Shown here piece by piece: positions 48,663 to 57,217 of a stretch of DNA of 64,000 bases. The notes beneath the pieces are model-generated. The model worked only from the letters and a program-made list of their open reading frames with translations, was not told the origin of the DNA and did no database searches. Source of the DNA: Methanolobus chelungpuianus (GTDB lineage Archaea; Halobacteriota; Methanosarcinia; Methanosarcinales; Methanosarcinaceae); NCBI RefSeq assembly GCF_024500045.1, contig NZ_JTEO01000002.1, positions 124,001 through 188,000 on the forward strand, given 5' to 3'. The translations under genes and the position numbers were made by a program. Numbering within the stretch: the stretch's first letter is position 1; the number at the start of each line of letters is the position of its first letter.

Positions 48663-48882
48663 CGTCTGCGAATTTGATAAGTGCTTCACCAAGGGTGCGT
48701 GTGTATTTAGGATTCAGATTGAAGCGCCCCTTTTTCTGGCCACCTCTCTCTTTTGCGATCTCTACATACTCGTTCTCGTATTTCTCACTGGAGGCAAGGG
48801 TGATCGTCAGGAACCAGCCTGCTCCCATCTTGATCTCGGCGTATCCTTCGCCAACTTCAATTAATTCCTCATTCTCTGCCAT
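48649..48882 (-). CDS. Small conserved protein of unknown function
   Basis: 77 residues from the ATG at 48882 (MAENEELIEVGEGYAEI) with GGTG 5 nt upstream. The mix of beta strands (GAGWFLTITLASS) and a basic region (KERGGQKKGRFNLNP) looks like a compact single-domain protein. Its end overlaps the kinase gene's end by 14 nt. It follows the HisA-like gene by 38 nt on the same strand and may be co-transcribed. No family recognised. Confidence 0.65.
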   Translation of the reverse strand: MAENEELIEVGEGYAEIKMGAGWFLTITLASSEKYENEYVEIAKERGGQKKGRFNLNPKYTRTLGEALIKFADANEL

Positions 48883-48920
48883 ATTTACACCATGAACTGA
48901 TGAAACCGTTATAATCACTG

Positions 48921-49628
48921 TCACTGTACTTTTTCAATGGGGATAGAGCCGTTGTGCAAAGCTGTTGCCACAAGGGCACCTGCAAGGCCTGTTTCCTCGA
49001 GTGTTTCTATGTCCTCAAGGTTGCGGACTCCTCCACCAAGAAGCACATTATGCTCTGAGATTGATGCTATTTTACTTAAGAATTGTGAATCCACGCCGCT
49101 TGCCGTGCCTACCCTGTCAAGGTCGAGGACTATTATATCCTGCAGCTCGAACTCATTAAGCTTCCTTACTATCTCCAGGGGGTCATCAGGCATGGAAGGG
49201 TCACTGGAGAGTATTTTGCCATGCTTCTTGTCAATGCTTACTACCGCACGTCCCGGATAGGCAACTGCAACCTGCCCTATCGTATCAAGGGAGGCAGTCT
49301 CCGTGCCGAGCACGACGGTTGGAACGATCTCGAATATATCCTCTGTATCAGAAATAGACTTAATTCCGGCATCTACCATTGTCTTAGCCCTTTCTGCCAC
49401 TCCCTGGATGACCTCGAAGTTCTTTTCCCTCTTACCTATTCCCTGAAGTAGGTTAAGGTCGGCAATGTATACTTCCCTGGGTTTTACCGTATCAACTATC
49501 CTGATGGCGTCCGAACTTTCGCAGATCCGGCTCGAGAAATGGATAGGCTTGTACTCTTTCCTGTCTCCTCCCCGTGCATGGACCACTGTCCGGTTGAAAA
49601 CGTCAAGAACAAAAAGGATACGAAACAT
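48921..49628 (-). CDS. HisA/HisF-related TIM-barrel protein
   Basis: 235 residues from the ATG at 49628. HisA-like features: FVLDVFNRTVVHARGGDR at the start, VYIADLNLL, phosphate-binding LLGGGVRNLEDIE and GALVATALHNG. The internal symmetry of HisA/HisF is kept, but the catalytic start differs from true HisA, so this is the archaeal HisA-like group of unknown role. Divergent from mfnB with only 44 nt between ATGs. A minus-strand TTTTTTATAG at about 49651-49660 implies a leaderless mRNA from 49628. Confidence 0.83.
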   Translation of the reverse strand: MFRILFVLDVFNRTVVHARGGDRKEYKPIHFSSRICESSDAIRIVDTVKPREVYIADLNLLQGIGKREKNFEVIQGVAERAKTMVDAGIKSISDTEDIFEIVPTVVLGTETASLDTIGQVAVAYPGRAVVSIDKKHGKILSSDPSMPDDPLEIVRKLNEFELQDIIVLDLDRVGTASGVDSQFLSKIASISEHNVLLGGGVRNLEDIETLEETGLAGALVATALHNGSIPIEKVQ

Positions 49629-49673
49629 ATTTAATTCATACATCTGTCATGCTATAAAAAAGAGGTTATGCTA
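49626..49673. promoter_or_regulatory. Compact overlapping divergent promoters of the hisA-like gene and mfnB
   Basis: TATA for mfnB is best placed at ATATTTAA (49627-49634), inside the first codons of the leftward gene, with GAGGT at 49662-49666 as the ribosome site. TATA for the leftward gene is the TTTTTATAG complement at 49651-49660, inside the mfnB leader. Only one promoter could be occupied at a time. Confidence 0.5.
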
Positions 49674-50371
49674 TGAAGTTACTTGTCAGTCCCATTAGCC
49701 CTGAGGAGGCAATAGCAGCACACAAAGGTGGTGCTGACATAATCGATGTGAAGAATCCCAAGGAAGGTTCCCTTGGTGCTAATTTTCCCTGGGTCATAAG
49801 ATCTGTTAAAGAGGCCATAGGCTCACAGAAGCCCATAAGTGCGACCATCGGGGACTTCAATTATAAGCCGGGTACTGCGTCCCTTGCCGCTCTGGGTGCT
49901 GCAGTTGCGGGTGCTCACTATATCAAGGTAGGCCTGTACGACGTCCACACGGAAGAGCAGGCGCTGGACATGCTTACCAACATAACACGCTCCGTCAAGG
50001 ATCTTGACCCTTCCAAGAAGGTCGTTGCTTCGGGCTATTCCGATTACAGGAGAATCAATTCTATTTCCCCTCACCTGCTTCCTGCCATCGGTGCCCGGGC
50101 AGGTGTCGATGTGGTGATGGTGGATACCGGCATCAAGGACGGGCGCTCCACTTTCGAGTTCATGGACGAGGAGGAGCTGACGAGTTTCACAGACGCTATC
50201 AGGGACCAGGGTCTTGAGTCTGCACTTGCCGGCACTCTCAAGTTCGGTGACCTTCCAATGCTCAGGCGCATCAGGCCCGACATCATCGGCGTGCGTGGCA
50301 TGGTATGCGGTGGCGACCGCACTTCCGTTATAAGGGAAGAGCTGGTTTCCAGACTGAAGAGCGAGATGTGA
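49673..50371 (+). CDS. mfnB: (5-Formylfuran-3-yl)methyl phosphate synthase, methanofuran biosynthesis
   Basis: 232 residues. Family start MKLLVSPISPEEAIAAHKGG, Schiff-base region DIIDVKNPKEGSLGANFP, then ISATIGDF, YIKVGLYD, VVASGYSDY and GVRGMVCGGDR. MfnB condenses two glyceraldehyde 3-phosphate molecules into the furan precursor of methanofuran, the C1 carrier of the first or last step of methanogenesis. GAGGT lies 6 nt before the ATG. Divergent from the HisA-like gene. Confidence 0.93.
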   Translation: MKLLVSPISPEEAIAAHKGGADIIDVKNPKEGSLGANFPWVIRSVKEAIGSQKPISATIGDFNYKPGTASLAALGAAVAGAHYIKVGLYDVHTEEQALDMLTNITRSVKDLDPSKKVVASGYSDYRRINSISPHLLPAIGARAGVDVVMVDTGIKDGRSTFEFMDEEELTSFTDAIRDQGLESALAGTLKFGDLPMLRRIRPDIIGVRGMVCGGDRTSVIREELVSRLKSEM

Positions 50372-50471
50372 TTTCTCTTCAGGTATTTTATCTGCTGTCG
50401 GGAATCTTTTTAAATTGCATTTGACCAATTACATAGCTAGCAGATGCTGTATGAAATTATGGTGATAAGAG

Positions 50472-52712
50472 TTGACTGAGGAAATTACCGTTAGTGTGGG
50501 ACAAGCTTATCCCAGGGATGCGGGCCGGGGAATTGCAAGGCTTGACAAGGTCCTTATGGAATCTATCGGGGTTGTGAGCGGTGATATCGTTGAGATAAAG
50601 GGCAAGGAGAAATGCTATGCCATTGCCTGGCCGGGATATCCGGACGATGCGGGCAAGGAGATGATCCGCATAGACGGTAACCTCAGGAACAATGCAAAGG
50701 TCAGTATTGATGACAAGGTAACGGTCAGAAAGGTCACTGTCAGCGAGGCGGAGAAGATAAGCCTTGCTCCCACAAGGGAAACCAGGCTTGTGGGGGGCCC
50801 GCGCTTCATTCTCAGGATACTTGAAGGCCGCCCGGTGATAAAGGGACAGTCTGTCCGCGTGGAGGCTGTCAGCAATCCTGTTTCCTTCGTTGTGCTCTCA
50901 ACAAGCCCGGCAGGTCCCGTGGTGGTCACAAGGAACACCCAGATACACATAAGAGAAAGTGCTGTGGTGCAGGAGGGGGTTTCCGGACAGATAACCTACG
51001 AAGACATAGGAGGTCTCAAGCGGGAACTGGGACTCGTGAGGGAAATGATAGAGCTGCCCCTGAAGCATCCCGAGCTCTTCCGGAAACTTGCAGTGGACCC
51101 TCCCAAGGGTGTTCTTTTGTACGGACCCCCAGGTACGGGGAAAACTCTGATTGCAAGGGCAGTGGCAAGTGAGACGGATGCAAACTTCATCTCTGTGAGC
51201 GGGCCGGAGGTTGTCTCCAAATACTACGGTGAGAGCGAGCACAAGCTGCGCCAGATCTTCGAGGAGGCAGAGAAGAACGCCCCCACAATCATATTCATAG
51301 ACGAGATAGATTCCATTGCTCCCAAGCGTGACGAGGTATGGGGCGAAATGGAGCGCAGGATAGTGGCGCAACTGCTCTCCCTGATGGACGGTCTCGCATC
51401 AAGGGGTAAGGTCATAGTCATAGCTGCGACCAACCGCCCCAATTCCATTGACGAGGCCCTGCGCAGGGGAGGCAGGTTCGACCGCGAGATCGAGGTGGGG
51501 ATACCTGACAGTGCCGGACGCTTACAGATACTGTTCGTCCATACAAGGGGCATGCCGCTGGAAGAAGGGCTTAACCTTGAGGAGATCGCTGCCGTTACCC
51601 ACGGTTTTGTGGGTGCCGATCTCTCCTCCCTGTGCAAGGAGGCGGCTATGCACGCTCTCAGGCGCATGCTTCCTGACATGAGGATCGACGATGCGGAGGA
51701 TGAGATACCTCCCGAGTTCATGGAAAGCCTGCAGGTGACCAGGAAGGATTTTGACGACGCCCTCAGGAACATCGAACCTTCGGCCATGCGTGAGGTCTTT
51801 GTGGAGGTGCCTTCAGTGAGATGGGCTGATATCGGCGGCCTGGATGCTGCCAAGCAGGAACTGTCCGAAGCTGTGGAATGGCCGCTGAAATATCCGGAAC
51901 TCTTCGAGGCCGTCAATACAAGGCCTCCCCGCGGTATCATGCTCTTCGGCCCCCCGGGCACTGGAAAGACAATGCTGGCAAAGGCCGTGGCCACCGAGAG
52001 CGAGGCCAACTTCATCAGCATCAAGGGGCCTGAACTGCTGAGCCGCTATGTGGGCGAGTCCGAGCGTGCCGTACGAGAGACCTTCCGCAAGGCCAGGCAG
52101 GCTGCCCCTGCGGTGATATTCTTTGATGAGATCGATTCCATGGCATCAGAGCGTGGCTCCAGTATAGATGCCCATGCAAGCGAAAGAGTGGTGAGCCAGA
52201 TACTCACGGAGATAGACGGGGTTGAGGAACTGAGGGACGTGGTGATAATCGCTGCAACCAACAGGCCCGACATAGTGGATCCTGCCCTGCTGCGGCCGGG
52301 ACGCTTTGACCGGCTCATATACGTGCACCCTCCTGACATGGAAGGACGGCAGAAGATCTTCGGCATCCATCTTCAGGGGAAGCCCCTTGCGGATGATGTG
52401 AGTATCCGTGAGCTGGCGCACATGACCGAAGGCTATGTGGGTTCGGATATAGAGGCCATCTGCCGGGAAGCTTCCATGCTGGCCCTGCGTGAGGTCGTCA
52501 CACCGGGCATAAGCAGGGACGAAGCCAGAGCCAGGGTAATGGGAATTAAGATAACGTCCGTCCATTTTGTGAAAGCCATACGCCGTGTCAAGCCCACTAC
52601 TTCCCGCACTGCCATGAGTCTGTATGAGCAGGCTTCCGAGGCATTTGCAAGATATGCGGCCAACGAGGAGGAAAAGGTCCAGGACCTTGGCGGGGAGACC
52701 GGGTACCAGTAG
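50472..52712 (+). CDS. CDC48/VCP-type AAA ATPase
   Basis: 746 residues from a TTG start at 50472, supported by GGTGAT 6 nt upstream and by the family N-terminus ([19 protein letters not shown]). An N-domain (about 1-180) precedes two AAA modules: Walker A GPPGTGKT near 217 and 493, Walker [15 protein letters not shown] and [15 protein letters not shown], and arginine-finger regions [11 protein letters not shown] and RPGRFDRLI. The two-domain ring unfolds proteins for degradation or remodelling, in archaea with the proteasome. Convergent with the second chemoreceptor gene. Confidence 0.96.
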   Translation: MTEEITVSVGQAYPRDAGRGIARLDKVLMESIGVVSGDIVEIKGKEKCYAIAWPGYPDDAGKEMIRIDGNLRNNAKVSIDDKVTVRKVTVSEAEKISLAPTRETRLVGGPRFILRILEGRPVIKGQSVRVEAVSNPVSFVVLSTSPAGPVVVTRNTQIHIRESAVVQEGVSGQITYEDIGGLKRELGLVREMIELPLKHPELFRKLAVDPPKGVLLYGPPGTGKTLIARAVASETDANFISVSGPEVVSKYYGESEHKLRQIFEEAEKNAPTIIFIDEIDSIAPKRDEVWGEMERRIVAQLLSLMDGLASRGKVIVIAATNRPNSIDEALRRGGRFDREIEVGIPDSAGRLQILFVHTRGMPLEEGLNLEEIAAVTHGFVGADLSSLCKEAAMHALRRMLPDMRIDDAEDEIPPEFMESLQVTRKDFDDALRNIEPSAMREVFVEVPSVRWADIGGLDAAKQELSEAVEWPLKYPELFEAVNTRPPRGIMLFGPPGTGKTMLAKAVATESEANFISIKGPELLSRYVGESERAVRETFRKARQAAPAVIFFDEIDSMASERGSSIDAHASERVVSQILTEIDGVEELRDVVIIAATNRPDIVDPALLRPGRFDRLIYVHPPDMEGRQKIFGIHLQGKPLADDVSIRELAHMTEGYVGSDIEAICREASMLALREVVTPGISRDEARARVMGIKITSVHFVKAIRRVKPTTSRTAMSLYEQASEAFARYAANEEEKVQDLGGETGYQ

Positions 52713-52741
52713 CACTATAAAAAAGATGGATAAAAAGTGGA

Positions 52742-52763
52742 AAGGGACTTACTTCAGTCCCTT
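52742..52763 (-). terminator. Hairpin enclosing the second chemoreceptor's stop codon
   Basis: Arms AAGGGACT and AGTCCCTT with a 6-nt loop; the TAA stop lies at the stem-loop junction. On the minus strand TCCACTTTTTATCC follows, a T-run expected of a terminator. Confidence 0.65.
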
Positions 52764-54896
52764 CCTGTTCTTCATGATATGGGGCGCATCAGCCTGTTCA
52801 GCAAGTTCCTCTCTGGCGAGAACGAACCTGTTTACCATTTCCTGCATTGCAACAGCCATGGCGGACAGCTCCTGTGAGCTGTGTGCGATCTCCTGCAGGG
52901 AGGCACTCTGTTGCTCTACGGCGGCAGATGTCTGTTCAGTTCCTGCGGCTGCTCCTTCTGAGATAGAGGTCACTTCCTCCACCGATGCAGTGATCTCTTC
53001 TATGGATGCGGATTGCTCCTGGGCTGCAGCGGCAATGTCCTGGACCATCTCGGCGGTCTTCATTGCTCCTTCTACTATCTCCTTCATAGCCCTGACAGTC
53101 TCGTTCAGAGCCTCAACACCGCTGGCTACAGTTACATTGCCCTTTTCAACAGATTGCACCACCACTCCCGTATCATGCTGTATCTGCTTGATAAGGCCGG
53201 ATATTTCCTTTGCCGCGTCCCCTGACTCTTCTGCAAGCTTGCGCACTTCGTCTGCTACCACGGCAAACCCGCGCCCGTGCTCGCCAGCCCTTGCCGCCTC
53301 AATTGCTGCATTCAGTGCAAGCAGGTTGGTCTGGTCTGCGATATTTGTGATAAGGCTGACTATCTCTCCTATCTGTTTGGACTTATTGTCGAGTTCCTTG
53401 ATCGCGGCTGCGGATTCCAGTGATGCTCTCTTGATCTCTTCCATCTGGGTCATCAGATTCTCTGACTTGTTCCCGACGGCCATGGTCTTTTTACTGGAGT
53501 CCGTGGATATCTCGGCAGACCTCTGGGCGTTGACGGCTATCTCCTGCACGCTTGAACTCATGTCGTCCATGGCACGTGAGATCTCCTGCGCTTTGGATGA
53601 CTGGTCCAGAGCACCCTTTGCAATGCTGTTTATAGTGTGTGAGACCTGGCTTGATGCCGCTGTTATCTCCTCGATGGATGCAGACATTTCCTCCGAGGTG
53701 CTTGCAACGATATTTGCGTTCTTGCTGATATTCACTATTATGTCTGTGAGGGACCTCAGTATATCGTTCAATCCTCTTGGTATTGCCTCAAAATCGATCC
53801 CTACCGCAGTGTTTGCTCTTCGGTCAAGCTTTCCTTCAAGTGCGTCAGTGGATATCTGTTCGAAATCACTGACGATCTCTCTGATCGGGCGGGTGATGGA
53901 ACGAGCTATGAGATATGCAATGCCTGCCATGGCAAGGATGGCCACTACCGATATGACAATGAGCTGGTTTCGCAGCTCCATCGCTCCTGCAAACATCTCT
54001 TCTTCGGGAATTGTCAGGACGAATGCGAAATCTGCCGTAGCCAGTGGCTCGTAGATCATGGCAACATTCTTACCGGTTGCCGGGTCGACCACCTGTATGT
54101 GCCCTCCAACTCCTCTCTTTATGTCTGAAGCCATCCTGTTTATTTCAGCATCATTGAAGTCTGAAAGGTACTTGGTGCCTATCCAGGATTTTTCAACAGG
54201 ATGTGACATGAACATGCCTGAATTGCTTACCATGAAAGCGTAACCGGTGTCGAACATGCTTACCTGGGAAACCTCTTCATCGATATAATCCAGAGAAACA
54301 TCCACGCCTGCTATACCTATGAATTTTCCGTTTTTCATAATGGGTGAGACATAGCTGACGATCATGGTACCATCGTACATATATGGTTCAAGTATGACGT
54401 CCTTTTTAAGGGACTTTGGCAGCAGGTAATAATCGGATGTGTCATAGTCTGCAAGCGGGGCGAGGGACGCACCACTGCCTGTTGCACTCCAGGTGGGAAT
54501 GAACCTGCCTGTTGCATCATGTCCCTGAGTATTTGCAAAAGCTGCATCATTATTATCAAAGGCGTTTGCTTCATATCCTGCATAGGTCGCCAGGAGGCCA
54601 GGATTCTCAATAAGGAGGCTCCTCAGGATATCATTGGCTTCATCCCTGTCTGCACTCCCGTAGTTTCCCAGAGTGTGTGCTATTGTCTGACCAATGAGCT
54701 GATTGGCGCGCATATCACTGTCATATTTATATGCGTAACCTGTGGAAACACTTTCAGCCTGCTCGTAAGCCTGTTCGATGTTCTGGCTGGTTACTTTATC
54801 AACGATCATATAGGTACTGATAGACATCAATATGGTGACACTGACCACAATATACAGGATCAGTCTGCTGTTGATTGTCATTCTTTCAAAATTCAT
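52749..54896 (-). CDS. Methyl-accepting chemotaxis protein with double Cache domain
   Basis: 715 residues. Membrane segment at 12-31, an extracellular dCache_1-type sensor at about 40-300 ([54 protein letters not shown]), second membrane segment near 312-335, HAMP, then the signalling coiled coil with tip [18 protein letters not shown] near 520. dCache receptors usually bind amino acids or similar small molecules. GAGG precedes the ATG. The two window chemoreceptors share the cytoplasmic part but not the sensor. Confidence 0.94.
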   Translation of the reverse strand: MNFERMTINSRLILYIVVSVTILMSISTYMIVDKVTSQNIEQAYEQAESVSTGYAYKYDSDMRANQLIGQTIAHTLGNYGSADRDEANDILRSLLIENPGLLATYAGYEANAFDNNDAAFANTQGHDATGRFIPTWSATGSGASLAPLADYDTSDYYLLPKSLKKDVILEPYMYDGTMIVSYVSPIMKNGKFIGIAGVDVSLDYIDEEVSQVSMFDTGYAFMVSNSGMFMSHPVEKSWIGTKYLSDFNDAEINRMASDIKRGVGGHIQVVDPATGKNVAMIYEPLATADFAFVLTIPEEEMFAGAMELRNQLIVISVVAILAMAGIAYLIARSITRPIREIVSDFEQISTDALEGKLDRRANTAVGIDFEAIPRGLNDILRSLTDIIVNISKNANIVASTSEEMSASIEEITAASSQVSHTINSIAKGALDQSSKAQEISRAMDDMSSSVQEIAVNAQRSAEISTDSSKKTMAVGNKSENLMTQMEEIKRASLESAAAIKELDNKSKQIGEIVSLITNIADQTNLLALNAAIEAARAGEHGRGFAVVADEVRKLAEESGDAAKEISGLIKQIQHDTGVVVQSVEKGNVTVASGVEALNETVRAMKEIVEGAMKTAEMVQDIAAAAQEQSASIEEITASVEEVTSISEGAAAGTEQTSAAVEQQSASLQEIAHSSQELSAMAVAMQEMVNRFVLAREELAEQADAPHIMKNRKGLK

Positions 54897-55306
54897 GATG
54901 GCCTCTTGCTTAATTTATATATTTTCAATGTATATGAATCAGAGAATTTACAGCTTAGGATATATATCTTTCTATTGTGCTTCTTTTCTCTCCGGTGTAT
55001 TCATACTGTTTTGTAGCATCTGAAGAGAAACCTATATATATGCGAACTTTCCCCCCGGATGGGAAACTGTAAATCAACATGTATATAAATATATTTATTT
55101 TTAGTACTGAATTTCCTATTTTCGATTCCGTACATAAAAAAGAACGTCTCTCTGAAGTCCATTGGGCTTTGGTTCAAACCTGCTTCTCTTTCTTTCATGC
55201 TTTACACACTTGTATCCAAAGGCAAAACTCGACAGGTATTTATCAGAGAGTTCCAGACTAGGATAATAGTACCTTTGTAAAAAGGCGATCTGGGAGTGAA
55301 ATATAA
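54897..55306. other. About 400 bp non-coding interval with a hairpin
   Basis: AT-rich, with TATA-like runs for the chemoreceptor (minus) and the ferredoxin (GTATTTATC near 55237, plus). A hairpin TTTCCC-CCCGGAT-GGGAAA (55048-55066) lies about 20 nt after CCTATATATA, which might mark a short RNA. No open frame here looks real. Confidence 0.4.
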
Positions 55307-55483
55307 ATGCCAGCTATTGTTGATAAAGAACTGTGTACAGGATGCGGGGTCTGTGTGGATTCCTGCCCGGTAGAAGCGATCTCAATGACCGATGAAGACC
55401 TCGCATTTGTTGATCCGGATACATGCGTTGACTGTGGGGATTGTGTGGAGATATGTCCTGTTGAAGCTATTTCCCTGAAATGA
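55307..55483 (+). CDS. Small 2[4Fe-4S] ferredoxin
   Basis: 58 residues with two classical cluster motifs, CTGCGVCVDSCPVEAI (cysteines 10, 13, 16, 20) and CVDCGDCVEICPVEAI (40, 43, 46, 50). Every ligand is present. This is the clostridial-type low-potential ferredoxin used in methanogens with CODH or hydrogenases. GGGAGTGA is 7 nt before the ATG. Single gene with its own promoter. The partner is not visible nearby; NifH reduction or CODH are possibilities. Confidence 0.95.
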   Translation: MPAIVDKELCTGCGVCVDSCPVEAISMTDEDLAFVDPDTCVDCGDCVEICPVEAISLK

Positions 55484-55607
55484 ACGCTTAGCATTTTCTA
55501 TTTTTGTTTTTGTGCACGCTCTGGTGATATGAATATTGCCGCTGCAACAAGAGTAGTTTCACTCAATGAGCATCACAGGGGTTTTTTCCAGATTAGGGGG
55601 AATGATT

Positions 55608-56135
55608 ATGGATGAAAGTAAAGCAAAGGACGGCATGAGAACAAAAGACATTGGTGAAGGGCTTGTCATCACCCGCACCTTCGATGTACCTCGGGCTCGT
55701 GTATGGAAAGCGTGGACAGAGCCTGAAGAAGTAAAGCAGTGGTGGGGACCAAAAGGTTTCACATCACCTTTTGACAGGATAGACCTTCGTGTTGGAGGCT
55801 CCTATCTCTTCGGCATGCGATCACCTGAAGGAGATGACTACTGGAGCACCGGTGTTTACCGTGAGATAGAGCCACCGGAGAGGATCGTAGCTACCGATTC
55901 CTTTGCTGACGAGAACGGGAAAGTGGTCCCGGCTTCTTACTACGGTATGAGTGAGCAGTGGCCTCTTGAAATGCAGGCGACGTTCATGTTCGAAGAGCAG
56001 GGTGGCAAGACTAAGCTTACCCTCAGTTACCTGGATATTGATAATATAAGTGACACTGACCGGGAAAATATGAAGCAAGGGTGGAACGAATCCCTTGACA
56101 AACTATCTCAGCATCTGGAAAAAACCAAGTGTTAA
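55608..56135 (+). CDS. SRPBCC (AHSA1-like) domain protein
   Basis: 175 residues from the ATG at 55608 with AGGGGG 8 nt upstream. The AHSA1 pattern is clear: VITRTFDVPRARVWKAWTEP, KQWWGPKGFTSP, RVGGSYLFGMRSPEG and the C-terminal helix GWNESLDKLSQHLEK. Such proteins bind hydrophobic ligands or act as stress co-chaperones. A paralogue follows after about 50 nt, giving a tandem pair. Ligand unknown. Confidence 0.9.
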   Translation: MDESKAKDGMRTKDIGEGLVITRTFDVPRARVWKAWTEPEEVKQWWGPKGFTSPFDRIDLRVGGSYLFGMRSPEGDDYWSTGVYREIEPPERIVATDSFADENGKVVPASYYGMSEQWPLEMQATFMFEEQGGKTKLTLSYLDIDNISDTDRENMKQGWNESLDKLSQHLEKTKC

Positions 56136-56186
56136 GATGCGTGGAGCAATTCCTAAAAGCTGGTCTATGGATGAGAGGGATTAAAG

Positions 56187-56669
56187 ATGACTAAAATCGA
56201 TTTTAGCGTTGACAAAGAGAAGCTTGAAGTCGTGATGACGCACGTCTTTAACGCGCCCCGTGACGTGGTATGGGAAGTCTACACAAATCCGGATATGATA
56301 CCCCAATGGTGGGGACCAGGAAATATGACCACAACTGTCGATAAAATGGAAGTCAAGGAAGGCGGTGTCTGGAGGTACATACAGAAGGATGAGCAAGGCA
56401 ATGTGAATGGGTTTCACGGAGTCTATAAGGAAGTAAGGGAACCTGAGTTCCTTTCTGATACATTCAACTATGAACCGGTTGGTCCCGGGCACGAGTTAAC
56501 GGAAACGCTAAGACTTGAAGAAATAGGAGAAGGAAAGACAAGAGCGGTTTCCACTTCTTATTTCAATTCAATTGAAGATATGGAAGGAGTGATGCAGCCC
56601 GGGATGGAAGAGGGAGCAGCCGAAACATACGACCGTTTCGATAAATTGCTGGAAAAGATACTAAAATAA
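56187..56669 (+). CDS. SRPBCC (AHSA1-like) domain protein, tandem paralogue
   Basis: 160 residues. VMTHVFNAPRDVVWEVYTNP, PQWWGPGNMTTTVDKMEV, GVWRYIQKDEQGN and the ending AETYDRFDKLLEKILK match the preceding protein's fold but with clear divergence, so the duplication is old. GAGGG is upstream of the ATG. It probably shares a transcript with the first copy. Function unknown. Confidence 0.9.
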   Translation: MTKIDFSVDKEKLEVVMTHVFNAPRDVVWEVYTNPDMIPQWWGPGNMTTTVDKMEVKEGGVWRYIQKDEQGNVNGFHGVYKEVREPEFLSDTFNYEPVGPGHELTETLRLEEIGEGKTRAVSTSYFNSIEDMEGVMQPGMEEGAAETYDRFDKLLEKILK

Positions 56670-56762
56670 AGCCCTGGATCAACTTTCATTTGCTGTTTGC
56701 AGCAACGGGTCACAAAGTCTTGCATGGCAGAATGCAAACCCCATCCATGCAGATGATACTGT

Positions 56763-57210
56763 ATGACAGACGGTTCTCTCACTAAACTACTTCAGGATAC
56801 GGCTTCTGAAATGAATGCATATCTCTTTGGTATTGCAACACCTGTCCTGTTCTCTGGACCCCGGGTATACCGGAAACAAATCTCAGGATGTGATGTAGGA
56901 TGTGCGATCAGTCATTATTCCTGGAGTAGCCGTGCCTTGCGGGGCTTTCGAGTCACTTCCGGCAGGAAGGGCCGAATACACCAACACGCTCATGGCAGCC
57001 ACTGCAACCCTCCGGCTGATTGCATTCCAGCTGGCCGGGCTCATTGAGACGAACAGTTACAGTGTAATGATAGTGCCTGCAGAGGGTGCGAGTTAGATAC
57101 TGGTATGCAGATCGGGAAACGCTCAAGGCGGATATGCCCATTAAGCGCGCAGCCTGTCATGCAGGACTAGGTGACCTGTGCTGCGGACTGAAGGTATGTC
57201 CGCATGAATA
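56763..57210 (+). pseudogene. Decayed Fe-S protein gene (QueG/epoxyqueuosine-reductase-like), frameshifted and truncated
   Basis: Three fragments in different frames read as one family protein. Frame 1 from the ATG at 56763 gives LLQDTASEMNAYLFGIATP. Frame 2 from about 56902 gives RSVIIPGVAVPCGAFESLP then TLMAATATLRLIAFQLAGL and ends at a stop near 57094. Frame 3 from about 57090 gives RYWYADRETLKADMPIKRAA and HAGLGDL. The order matches methanogen proteins related to epoxyqueuosine reductase. The C-terminal ferredoxin part is missing, cut near the end of the kinase gene. At least two frameshifts are needed. Confidence 0.7.
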
Positions 57211-57217
57211 TGCCTTT

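Noticed and set aside
52624-54054. A 476-codon plus-strand ORF across the second chemoreceptor
   Set aside because: It is the complement of the heptad-rich signalling domain and mirrors its Ala/Ser repeats. No ribosome site.
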